DNA of 59,224 nucleotides from Bacillota bacterium (lineage in GTDB: Bacteria > Bacillota > Clostridia > Lachnospirales > Lachnospiraceae), in contig JAEZTJ010000061.1 in NCBI GenBank assembly GCA_023421505.1, forward strand, positions 1-59,224, read 5' to 3'. Of this stretch, positions 44,340 through 53,600 are shown one piece after another. Each line of letters opens with the position of its first letter. Position 1 is the first letter of the stretch. The position numbers and the translations under genes were made by a program. The notes under the pieces were generated by a model. That model was given only the letters and a program-made list of their open reading frames with translations. It ran no database searches and was not told where the DNA came from.

Positions 44340-45446
44340 ATGCTGACTAAGCTAAAATCTAGGAATATAATTATTTTCGAAATGATAATTTTATTAATAA
44401 TTTCATCAATCTCAATTAAGGAAGGGCTTGATAAAGAGGCGGCAACCTATGCCTCTATGTATGATACAGAAAAGAAATTTATCAAATGGGTCAGCTTCGA
44501 TATCTGTAACAGTGCTTTGGAACAGGCCTATAAATATGATGTAGAATCACAGTCAGGAGAGGTCAAGATTAATTGGATAGAAATCTTGGCTTATCTTGGC
44601 TGTAAATATGGTGGTGATTTTTCACATTACAAAAGAAAGCAAATGGATGAATTGGTAGAGAAATTAAAGAATAAGAAGGAAACCATGGCTTCACTAACAA
44701 AGAGTTTGAAATATTATAACTACTATTATGAAGCCTATGAAGCTGTACTTGGCGGTATGGTCGGCAAGTACAAAATTGAAGTATCAGATAGTACGGCGCC
44801 AGGAGGGAAGCGCTGGGAGGAAAAATATGGGCTTAAGGTGTACCTTCCCTTGGCAAAATTCTACCCTTATAGCCACTTCGATGATTTCGGCGTATCAAGA
44901 AGCTACGGTTTTAGAAGGAAGCACCTTGGTCATGATATGATGGGGCAGGTTGGAACCCCTGTCGTAGCGGTAGAATCCGGTTATGTGGAAGCTCTCGGCT
45001 GGAATCAGTACGGCGGATGGAGGATAGGCATCCGAAGCTTTGACAATAAGCGGTATTACTATTATGCGCATTTACGAAAGAACTTTCCTTATAATAAGAC
45101 ACTTAAGGTAGGCAGTGTCGTACAGGCAGGTGATGTTATCGGTTATCTGGGACGAACAGGCTACAGCAGCTCAGAAAATGCCAATAATATCAATACACCT
45201 CATCTTCATTTTGGACTTCAATTAATTTTTGATGAATCCCAAAAGGAAAGCAATAACGAAATCTGGATTGACTGTTATGATTTAATCAAATTCTTAAGCA
45301 GCAATAGAGTCGAAACTGTTAAAGATCCCGAAACAAAAGAATATCATAGGGTATATCAAATGATTGATCCTATCGCACAACACTACATAAACCACAGTAT
45401 ATACAAATATAACGATGATGATATTAAAATCCGTACTTATGAATAA
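44340..45446 (+). CDS. M23-family (LytM-type) peptidase, membrane-anchored
   Basis: About 368 residues. The frame opens at 44304, but AAGGA precedes the ATG at 44340. An N-terminal membrane segment (IIIFEMIILLIISSISI) anchors the protein with the rest outside. The C-terminal LytM domain has the zinc ligands in HLGHDMMG (His and Asp) and TPHLHFGL (second His of HLH), plus the catalytic His in YYYAHLRKN. M23 enzymes cut peptidoglycan cross-bridges. Between anchor and catalytic domain lies a helical region of about 100 residues. Its position between DUF421 and the ger operon suggests a sporulation or spore wall role, which is inference. Confidence 0.9.
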   Translation: MLTKLKSRNIIIFEMIILLIISSISIKEGLDKEAATYASMYDTEKKFIKWVSFDICNSALEQAYKYDVESQSGEVKINWIEILAYLGCKYGGDFSHYKRKQMDELVEKLKNKKETMASLTKSLKYYNYYYEAYEAVLGGMVGKYKIEVSDSTAPGGKRWEEKYGLKVYLPLAKFYPYSHFDDFGVSRSYGFRRKHLGHDMMGQVGTPVVAVESGYVEALGWNQYGGWRIGIRSFDNKRYYYYAHLRKNFPYNKTLKVGSVVQAGDVIGYLGRTGYSSSENANNINTPHLHFGLQLIFDESQKESNNEIWIDCYDLIKFLSSNRVETVKDPETKEYHRVYQMIDPIAQHYINHSIYKYNDDDIKIRTYE

Positions 45447-45527
45447 ATTCTCTTTTCTTCAAATACAAAAATATACCATATCATATTTCATTGATTGGAT
45501 TTTTATATACTTATATCATTTTAAATT

Positions 45528-46628
45528 TTAATATTGCTTTTTAATCTTTTTTCGTTTTACTAAACATAGTATAGTAAGCAATAATGGTATTGCATATTCA
45601 AAGATCAGATTGAGGTTTACAATAATGTAACGGTATAGATAATTAAATTCAAACTGAGTGCTGCTAATATAATAGGTAAGATAAAAGATAATGACAGTTA
45701 ATGGCAGATATAAACTATTACATTCCTGTAAGTTAAAAAGCCATTGAAAACATCTTAACAGTAAAATAGCAAAAATACAGATCGCTGCAAAATCAGAAAG
45801 TATACATATCAGCGTTACAAGAACCTCAAAACGTTCAAATATATTAAAAAAGGAAATACTTTTTACTGTGATATAAAAGGGGAAAGGCAGATTACTTGTC
45901 AGACTCGTTCCTGATATACCAAAGGTAAAAAGTGTAATCACAAAGGTTAGTACTGTAAAGGTCAGTATTCCAAACCATAGCTTTCTATATTGCTCCTTCG
46001 TTACAGAAATCCCAAATTTATCTGCAAAGAATAAGGCTATAATAATATTTCCACCAACTGCGATTACATGCTTTGAAGCCACTACCGTATCCTTTAAATT
46101 AATCGTTGACACTGGCAGCAGGTAATCAGATCGAATTCTACCGACAGCACAGAGGAACATGATTGCAAATAATAACAAGATGGAACTAAGTGTAAGCTCA
46201 GAAAAACGAAAAATTGTCTTCATTCCACGTATTAAAGCATAAAATACAAGTATAGCAAGTATTACCATAAAAAAATCCGATCTAGTTTTCGGCATAAGAG
46301 TAAACTGTAAGGTTAGACTATATATTGTTACCTTTGCTATGATTCCAAGTAAAATCCATAAAAGATAAGCTAGAATTATCACCTTGGATAAGAATTTACC
46401 CCACAGCTGAACCATTATTTCATATAAATTCAAGCCAGGATATGATTTCAGTAGTAATATAACAATCGCAGTCAGCGGCACTGTAGCAACAACCGACCAG
46501 ATTGGACTTAAATATCCGCTTCTTCCAGCATCTGAGGCCAAAGCTTCCGGTATTTGTCGGAGTATTGAGGATATTGAAATAAACAAATACATAAAGGTAA
46601 TTTGCCTAAGCGAAACTTCTCTATTCAT
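45528..46628 (-). CDS. GerAB/GerKB-type spore germination permease subunit
   Basis: About 366 residues with ten hydrophobic segments: an APC-superfamily-like B subunit of a germinant receptor, located in the spore inner membrane. The N-terminus REVSLRQITFMYLFISISS and AKVTIYSLTLQFTLMPKTRS are typical. In known receptors the B subunit helps bind the germinant. The start is the ATG at 46628 behind TGGAGGTTTCA. It is the last gene of the A-C-small protein-B operon; no clear terminator is seen before the convergent M23 gene. Confidence 0.9.
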   Translation of the reverse strand: MNREVSLRQITFMYLFISISSILRQIPEALASDAGRSGYLSPIWSVVATVPLTAIVILLLKSYPGLNLYEIMVQLWGKFLSKVIILAYLLWILLGIIAKVTIYSLTLQFTLMPKTRSDFFMVILAILVFYALIRGMKTIFRFSELTLSSILLLFAIMFLCAVGRIRSDYLLPVSTINLKDTVVASKHVIAVGGNIIIALFFADKFGISVTKEQYRKLWFGILTFTVLTFVITLFTFGISGTSLTSNLPFPFYITVKSISFFNIFERFEVLVTLICILSDFAAICIFAILLLRCFQWLFNLQECNSLYLPLTVIIFYLTYYISSTQFEFNYLYRYIIVNLNLIFEYAIPLLLTILCLVKRKKIKKQY

Positions 46629-46694
46629 TGAAACCTCCATTGTGCGTATTTTAGCGGCTTTGTACTTAGAAGCTTGTATTAAAATCCTCTAAAC

Positions 46695-46883
46695 CTATTT
46701 CATATATTTCTCTAAGATCGTAGTAAGACTAGGTAAATATGGATTTATTAAATAAACAACTCCAAGTGCAATACCAAGCACGGATAAAAGGACATACAGA
46801 ACAAGATTTTTTTTATCGTGCAGGAGCTTGTTTCTTTGTTTAATAAAAGTATAAATAATTGTTACAGAAAAAACATAAATCAT
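46695..46883 (-). CDS. Small two-helix membrane protein in the ger operon (D-subunit-like)
   Basis: 62 residues with hydrophobic segments at about 1-15 (MIYVFSVTIIYTFIKQ) and 27-48 (LVLYVLLSVLGIALGVVYLI) separated by a basic loop. Small two-helix D proteins encoded in germinant receptor operons of some Bacillus species modulate germination, and this gene has the same size, topology and context. No sequence identity is claimed. ACGGAGGTAGGT precedes the ATG. Copy 2 of the dispersed structured element lies just upstream. Confidence 0.7.
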   Translation of the reverse strand: MIYVFSVTIIYTFIKQRNKLLHDKKNLVLYVLLSVLGIALGVVYLINPYLPSLTTILEKYMK

Positions 46884-46904
46884 ACCTACCTCCGTAATTT
46901 CTTT

Positions 46905-46990
46905 TATGTTAACCCTCGAGCTGCTGCCAACACCTACGAATTTGGGTAGCGCACAAATTTGCCGATAGAAAAATCTTTTATTTTTCTACC
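46905..46990 (-). repeat. Dispersed structured element, copy 2
   Basis: Core CCTACGAATTTGGGTAGC (46933-46950) then GCGCACAAATTTGCC and a stem GATAGAAAAAT/ATTTTTCTACC (46964-46974 with 46980-46990). In the minus-strand sense it ends GAGGGTTAACATAAAA, matching the tails of the other copies except that the ATG position reads ATA. It occupies most of the 110-bp gap between the GerC gene and the small membrane protein gene. Confidence 0.8.
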
Positions 46991-46993
46991 TAA

Positions 46994-48109
46994 TCAACTT
47001 CCTAAAATAAAGGACTTGGATATCCTTGATTTGATTTCATATTGATAGACAATATCACTAATATAATCAGACCAATTTTCTTTTATATTTTTCCACTCAG
47101 AATAATTCTGATTTTCTACTAACCGAGCCAAATTTAAGATATCGAGTCCTGAGGTTTTTGAATAACTTTCTGCCTTTTTTAAAATGTCTTTCATATAATT
47201 ATTTTGCTCGCTGGTAAGCCTGGTTAACTCCTCCTGCGTAAAAATATTCTGATCGGTTAGTATTTCTTTTACCGAGGTTTCATAATATAGCTTCACTTTT
47301 AAGATAATTTTATTATTTTGAATATCTGCACTCAGCTTTGTTTTTGTATAAGTAATCAACATACTGACATTATCCTTTAAATAGATCGGGTAACTCCTCA
47401 TGACATTTCTAAAGAAATTAACTCCATCAGAGGTTTGCTGATCTAGATAATCCACTACTTTAAACTGATTAAAAACCGAATAGCCTTGGATTAAGAAGCC
47501 TGATTTCTCACTGATTAGATATGGTATCATGATACAGGAATAAGACTGGTCCATATCATTTAATATATTGACAACCGTATTATCATTTCTGGTCAGCATC
47601 TCCTGCTGTTTTTGCTTGATTGCCTCTAAATCCTCATGTATGGTTTGTTTATTCTTAATCCCTTTATTAATAAAATCCGATGCTTTCTCATCTTTAATAA
47701 CATAGATGAGGGCCTCCATCTTAATTGTTTCATCTCTTGAAAGAAAATCGATGCTTTCCTTAATCCCATTCTCCGCAGCACCCGCTCCGATCAAAAAAGA
47801 CCCAGCCTGAGCAAGAGTGATTGCTTTCTTATTCTTTCTTTTCAAATCCTCTAATGCCTCGTATGCAGTTTTCCCCTTACCTTCTGCGACCTTTTCTTCA
47901 CCCTGGCCACCCCCTTTTTCGGGATCTGCGCCTCCGCCGGAATTATAGAGTGCACTTAAGGAGTATTCTCCATTCTCATAATCTATTCCCAGTACAAGCA
48001 CTAAATCAATCTCATCAATCTCTTTCCTGCTAAAATCATGTGTGCAGCTGCAAAATAGAAATGAAATTATACATAATAATATGATGAAAATTAGTTTCTT
48101 CATATGCAA
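46994..48109 (-). CDS. Ger(x)C-family germination lipoprotein
   Basis: 371-residue C subunit of a germinant receptor. A lipoprotein signal (KLIFIILLCIISFLF) ends at the lipobox FCSC; then EIDEIDLVLVLGIDYENG is the standard GerAC start. Three GerC subdomains follow, including IKNKQTIHEDLEAI and SVFNQFKVVDYLDQQTSDGV. The start is either the TTG at 48109 (6 nt from GGAG) or the ATG at 48103. It begins 12 nt after the A-subunit stop. A GGGADPEKGGGQGEEK low-complexity insertion near residues 63-78 is unusual. Confidence 0.9.
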   Translation of the reverse strand: MHMKKLIFIILLCIISFLFCSCTHDFSRKEIDEIDLVLVLGIDYENGEYSLSALYNSGGGADPEKGGGQGEEKVAEGKGKTAYEALEDLKRKNKKAITLAQAGSFLIGAGAAENGIKESIDFLSRDETIKMEALIYVIKDEKASDFINKGIKNKQTIHEDLEAIKQKQQEMLTRNDNTVVNILNDMDQSYSCIMIPYLISEKSGFLIQGYSVFNQFKVVDYLDQQTSDGVNFFRNVMRSYPIYLKDNVSMLITYTKTKLSADIQNNKIILKVKLYYETSVKEILTDQNIFTQEELTRLTSEQNNYMKDILKKAESYSKTSGLDILNLARLVENQNYSEWKNIKENWSDYISDIVYQYEIKSRISKSFILGS

Positions 48110-48121
48110 AATGATCTCCTG

Positions 48122-49576
48122 TCAGTTTTGCTTAATATGGTTTTCAGGTGCTAACTTTTTCGTACGTTTTCTAAAATATTTTATAGGAAATCGGAATATT
48201 GTATCCTTATGATTACTTTCATCAATATCTACAAAGGGGGAAAGATATGCTACACCATAATTATCAAGGCTACATAAATGCGTTAATAGTATAATTAAAC
48301 CTACTGCCAAACCAAGAAAACCTCCAACGGCTGCCAGTAGTGAAAATGCAAATCTGGTTACACGAATTCCACTGCTTAAATCCTGATTTGGCATGATAAA
48401 GCCGGCAATTCCTGCAAGTGAGACGATAACAACTACTAGCGGAGATACGATATTGGCTGTAACTGCAGCCTGACCAACAACAATACCACCAAGAATTGAC
48501 ATTGCCGTACCAACTGATTTTGGCAACCTCAGACCCGCTTCAATCAGTATCTCAAAGGATATTAAAAGTCCTAGTACTTCCGTAGAGGAAGAAAAAGGTA
48601 CATTCTGCTTTGCTGACTGCGTAGATAACGCCAGCTGCACGGGAAGCATCTGATTTTGATAGGTCGTTGCCGCAATATAGAAGGCCGGTAAAAACAATGT
48701 TACAATCATTGAAATATATCTGATCATCCGAAGCGCAGATCCAACAAGAAAATGATTTGCATAATCCTCCGGGGACTGCATTAACATAACCAACTGACAA
48801 GGGAGCAAATATACGAACGGCATTCCGTCCACTACTAACGCGATTCTTCCGTCAGACAGATTAGCTGCTATTCTGTCCGGCCGCTGTGAAAACATAATCT
48901 GCGGAAAGAGACTTTTTTTATTTTCAACTAAATATTCTTCAATAAAAGCAGGAGTAGATATCGAGTCAATATCAATTGCTTTAATTTTCTCCTTGATTTT
49001 ATTAACTGTCTCCATATTAGCAATATTGCTAATATAGCAAAGAGACATATCCGTCTTTGAAACCTTTCCGGCACTAAGACTTTCTATTACTAGGAATTCC
49101 GAACGAATTCTTCTTCGAATTAATGCCGTATTAATTCTCATGACCTCGATAAAAGAATCCTTCGCACCTTTTATTACTCCTTCTTCTGACGGTTCTGACA
49201 CAGATCTCTTTTCAAACATTCTGATATCATATACGATTGCCTTCTGCTCTCTGTCAAAAATAAAAGCAACCATTCCACTTAGCACATATTTTAACAGTAG
49301 CTGATAATCCGACTCTTCCTTAGTAAATACATGATATGCCCCTCCGCTTAGTAGATAATCCATCACTGCTCTTTCTGTTTTAAAATCCTTGATGAATTGA
49401 TCCGTTGTCAGGGATTGTAATATTGCTTCATCAACCAGCGTAGTATTAATCAGTCCATCTACACAAAAAATATGAAAGGTAATATCGTTTTGGTTAATTT
49501 TTATTGGTCTTACTAATATATCACCGCTTTGTGAGAACAGCTCTTTTATTGCTTTAGAATTAATTATCTGCTCCAT
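48122..49576 (-). CDS. GerA-family spore germination A subunit
   Basis: 484-residue A subunit with an N-terminal cytosolic region, then about five membrane helices in the C-terminal half. DGLINTTLVDEAILQSL, the region ending in ISTPAFIEEYLVENKKSLFP, FSQRPDRIAANLSDGRIALV and VDGMPFVYLLPCQLVMLMQS are classic GerAA features. The frame is open to a TTG at 49630, but GAGGAGAACTA precedes the ATG at 49576. First gene of the operon A-C-small protein-B. Expression in the forespore is expected, but I could not find a convincing sigma-G promoter upstream. Confidence 0.93.
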   Translation of the reverse strand: MEQIINSKAIKELFSQSGDILVRPIKINQNDITFHIFCVDGLINTTLVDEAILQSLTTDQFIKDFKTERAVMDYLLSGGAYHVFTKEESDYQLLLKYVLSGMVAFIFDREQKAIVYDIRMFEKRSVSEPSEEGVIKGAKDSFIEVMRINTALIRRRIRSEFLVIESLSAGKVSKTDMSLCYISNIANMETVNKIKEKIKAIDIDSISTPAFIEEYLVENKKSLFPQIMFSQRPDRIAANLSDGRIALVVDGMPFVYLLPCQLVMLMQSPEDYANHFLVGSALRMIRYISMIVTLFLPAFYIAATTYQNQMLPVQLALSTQSAKQNVPFSSSTEVLGLLISFEILIEAGLRLPKSVGTAMSILGGIVVGQAAVTANIVSPLVVVIVSLAGIAGFIMPNQDLSSGIRVTRFAFSLLAAVGGFLGLAVGLIILLTHLCSLDNYGVAYLSPFVDIDESNHKDTIFRFPIKYFRKRTKKLAPENHIKQN

Positions 49577-50101
49577 TAGTTCTCCTCTTTCTAGTTCATC
49601 TTTTCCTTTGCTGCTTTTTTGGTCAAGCAATTACTTATTCTATTTAGATACTCCTTCAAGGTAAAACCGATGAGTATTTACCGTATCAGACTGATCAAAT
49701 ATTTAATACATCGTTTTAAATAAATTGATTTTAAACTTCTTCCATTATTTTTGCTTATATTTAGCTTTTTTATTCACTTAAGTAATCTTTTACCTTTTAT
49801 TAGTTTGTGCCAAGTAGCACACAGATACAAACTTTAAGGTGTGAGTAATGCATTTCAATAATTCACATTCGCCCATACCTATCTATATAAATACTGAAGG
49901 ATACCTCTTTTGTAATTCTGCGAGATTATTACACTTTTTACTATATTTTAATATATTAAAAAGGGCTTCCTCCTACAGCTGCATGTTACTGCAGCTGTAA
50001 AAGACAGCCCGTTCTAAGTCACCCTCATTATGTAGTCATAATATACGTACATGATATCCTTCATGCGTACGGAATACAGACAAGAATATTATCTTGCCGT
50101 T
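49577..50101. other. Intergenic region upstream of the ger operon
   Basis: Holds the terminator stem at 49963-50010 and, further right, small stems (CGTAC..GTACG near 50046-50071 and CAAGA/TCTTG near 50081-50096). The ger promoter must be here but is not obvious. Confidence 0.45.
49956..50010 (-). terminator. Strong terminator after the DUF6514-like gene
   Basis: GGGCT (49963-49967) pairs with AGCCC (50006-50010), and inside it ACAGCTGCA (49975-49983) pairs perfectly with TGCAGCTGT (49990-49998). On the minus strand the structure ends in AGCCCTTTTTAATATATT, a clear U-run. Confidence 0.85.
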
Positions 50102-50368
50102 TCATTTTTTAACTCCAAAATAATCTTCTGCCATGTCTTTAATATGTAATGGAAGTACTTTACCCTTAATCATAAGTTTTAGGAAAATCTCAGCTTCTCC
50201 TTCATCATCTGTAATATCTTCGATGTAACAATAGCTTCTCTTGTTTCTCTCACTGCCCTCAATGTAACACTCGATACTATAAAAAGCATTTTTAAAAATG
50301 AGATGATACACAATCTGATTATTGTCTACCATAATCGTTGTGTTTAACTTTAGTGATTGTTCTATCAT
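50102..50368 (-). CDS. Small conserved protein, DUF6514-like
   Basis: 88 residues, no membrane segment. The layout, an N-terminal beta region (NQIVYHLIFKNAFYSIECYI), an EDITDDEGEAE block and a final VLPLHIKDMAEDYFG, resembles the DUF6514 family of small clostridial proteins of unknown function; the assignment is from memory of the family pattern. A TATAAT at 50439-50434 upstream could be its -10. It is followed by a strong terminator, so it is a single-gene unit between nifJ and the ger operon. The ribosome binding site (AAGAAGGGTGG) lies close to the ATG. Confidence 0.6.
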   Translation of the reverse strand: MIEQSLKLNTTIMVDNNQIVYHLIFKNAFYSIECYIEGSERNKRSYCYIEDITDDEGEAEIFLKLMIKGKVLPLHIKDMAEDYFGVKK

Positions 50369-50690
50369 GCAACGCCACCCTTCTTTTTAGTATAGTGAAA
50401 CGACCACATAAAAAGATATCTTTTGACACCATAATTATATCAGTAAATCCACTTACTTACGAGTGTTTATTTCAAATAACCTGATGTAAATAATAGTACA
50501 TGTGGCTTTGCCTGCCAGTTTTGATTAGATTGTCAAAAGTATTTTGTGAACAGACAAATATACTAAAAAGATGTTACCTGATTTTTAATATTTTATCTTT
50601 GTTCCCATTATACTTTTGACAGCCCAACCTAGTTTAATATATTAAAATAATTGAATTAATCCTAGTAGCTAAGCCTTATCTGAAGCCTTT
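50369..50690. other. Intergenic region downstream of nifJ with long inverted repeat
   Basis: Perfect 12-bp inverted repeat TGTCAAAAGTAT (50531-50542) / ATACTTTTGACA (50610-50621), with nested GAACA/TGTTC and AAGAT/ATCTT pairs inside, giving a structure of about 90 nt. It may terminate nifJ. No gene is seen. Confidence 0.5.
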
Positions 50691-53600
50691 CTAAACAGTG
50701 GTCCAATCAACCTTAATATTAATTGGCTCAGCCTCTGCCATCTGCTTGTAAATCTGATATTTCTCTCTGGAATATAATTCAGCTTGTCTAAATAGCTCTT
50801 CCGCTTTTTCAGGAAATGCCTTCTCCAGAGAACTATACCGAACCTGCCCCATTATAAAATCCCGAAAGCTCTCTGTTGGCTCCTTTGAATCTAACTGGAA
50901 CGGATTCTTACCTTCCTCCTTAAGTGCAGGATTATATCGATACAAGTGCCAATAACCTGAAGCGACTGCTTTCTTAATCGTCGCCATACTTCTGCCCATT
51001 CCTTCTTTAATACCATGATTAATACAGGGCGCATAAGCAATCACAATAGAAGGACCATGATGTTCCTCTGCTTCACGAAAAGCTTTGATTAGTTGGGTAT
51101 TATCTGCATTAATTCCAACCTGGGCAACATAGACATTACCATAGGATATCATCATTCGTCCTAAGTCCTTCTTACCCTGCTTCTTTCCTGATGCAGCAAA
51201 TTTTGCAATCGCAGAGGTAGGAGTTGATTTAGACGCCTGCCCTCCTGTATTCGAATAAACCTCCGTATCAAAGACCAGAACATTTACATCCTCACCGGAA
51301 GCCATGACATGATCAAGTCCACCGTAGCCAATATCATAAGCCCATCCATCTCCTCCTAGCATCCAGATCGAACGCTTTGTCAGATAATCTTTGTTCTGAA
51401 GGATATCATTCACTAATTGTGTTATTTCTATATCTGTGGAAACAAAATGTTCTAATACATCAACAACCTTTTTACTAGCTTCCTCAGATGCTTTTCCGTC
51501 TTCTTTATAATGAATCCAGTCATGAAAGGCTTCTTTTACCTTTTCCTCAATATTCATACTATTTAACTTACGCATATCATCTTCCAGCTTATTGCGTAAC
51601 TGTTTTACCGCAAGATACATACCAAAGCCAAATTCTGCATTATCCTCAAATAAGGAATTAGCCCAAGAAGGTCCTTTCCCTTCTCTGTTGATTGTATAAG
51701 CGGTACTCGGAGCAGACGCTGCCCAAATAGAGGAACAGCCAGTAGCATTGGCAATCATCATGCGTTCTCCAAAAAGCTGTGTAAGCAGCTTCACATACGG
51801 CGTCTCACCGCAGCCGGCACAGGCTCCTGAAAATTCTATAAGTGGTGTCTTAAACTGGCTATCCTTATATACTTGTCCATAAGAAAGATTTTCCTTAAAG
51901 CTTATATTTTCCACAGCAAACTCCCAGTTATTAATTTCTTTTGGAAGCTGCGTACCAATCGGCTGCATAATTAATGCCTTACCCTTTGCCGGGCAAACAT
52001 CCGCACAGTTACCACAACCGGTACAGTCCATAGGACTGATTTGTATCTTATAATGATATCCTTCAAAATTCTTTCCGGTAGCTTTTTTTACTACAAAGCT
52101 CTCAGGTGCCTTTTCAAGCTCTTCATCATTTAAGAGAAACGGTCGAATAACCGCATGAGGACAGACATATGAACACTGATTACATTGTATGCAGCGTTCT
52201 TCAATCCATTCTGGTACATTAACAGCTATACCACGTTTTTCATATGCGGTCGTACCCAACGGGAAGGTACCATCTTCGATACCGGTAAAAGCACTAACCG
52301 GTAAATCCCCGCCCTTCATTTCTGACATCGGCCTCATAATTTCGCGAATGAATTTTGGTTCTTCTACATTGGAATTCTTCTTCGCTTCAAGCTTTTGCCA
52401 TTCCTTCGGTACGTGAACCTTTTTTACGGATTTGATACCCTGATCCACCGCATCCTGATTCATTTTGACTATCTTTTCACCCTTTTTACCGTACATCTTA
52501 TAGATACCTTCTTTAAGCTCCTTTACATAGATATCCTCCGATAATACATTTGTAAGTTTAAAAAAGGCTCCTTGCATAATCATATTAATACGGTTACCAA
52601 GCCCGATTTCCTCTGCTATTCCGATTGCATTAATCGTATAGAATTTTACATCCTTTTCGGCAATCTGTTTCTTCATGATATCCGGAAGATTTTTCTCAAG
52701 CTCCTCACCCTCCCATTGGGTGTTGAGTACAAAGATGCCGCCCTGTTTTATACTTTGCAATAAATCATACTTATTCACATAGGACTGGTTATGACAAGCT
52801 ACATAATCCGCGTGAGATACCAGATAAGTGGAACGGATCGGTTCCTTACTAAAACGAAGGTGTGATACAGTTAAACCTCCTGATTTCTTTGAATCATAAT
52901 CAAAATATGCCTGTACCTTTAATTCAGAATGGTCACCTATTATTTTGACAGCCTGTTTATTCGCGCCTACTGTACCATCAGAGCCCAGTCCCCATATCTG
53001 GCAGGCAATCATATCCTCCGGCTCAGCGATAATACCATTAACCGGCATAAGAGACGTTTTTGTTACATCATCTGTAATTCCGATTGTAAAGAATTTTTTC
53101 GTTTTTTCCTGTTTTAAATTATTAAAAACTGCCGCAATTTGACTCGGATTCGTATCCTTAGATCCAAGACCATAACGTCCGCCATAGATTTCGGGTGAAT
53201 TATCTGCTCCTCTGTAGCAGGAACAAACATCCAGATAGAGCGGTTCACCTACCGCACCAGGCTCCTTGGTTCGATCGAGAACAGCAACCTTCTTCACAGA
53301 TTTGGGCATACATTCAAGAAAATGCTCTACCGAGAATGGACGATAAAGCCGTACCTTAATCAGACCATACTTTTCACCTAAATTATTAAAGTAATCAATC
53401 GTCTGTTCAATTGTCTGTGTTACAGAGCCCATTGCTATAATAACATACTGTGCATCACTTGCTCCGTAATAATCAAATAAACCATAGGATCTTCCGGTAT
53501 ACTCTCCAATTTTTTTCATGTATCTTTCAACAATCGGAACGATCTCCTTATAAAAAGGATTGGAAGCTTCTCTGCCCTGAAAATAAATATCAGAGTTCTG

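Noticed and set aside
49631..49760. Sigma-G promoter for the ger operon
   Set aside because: Expected from biology, but no pair of elements close to the consensus at proper spacing could be found by eye.
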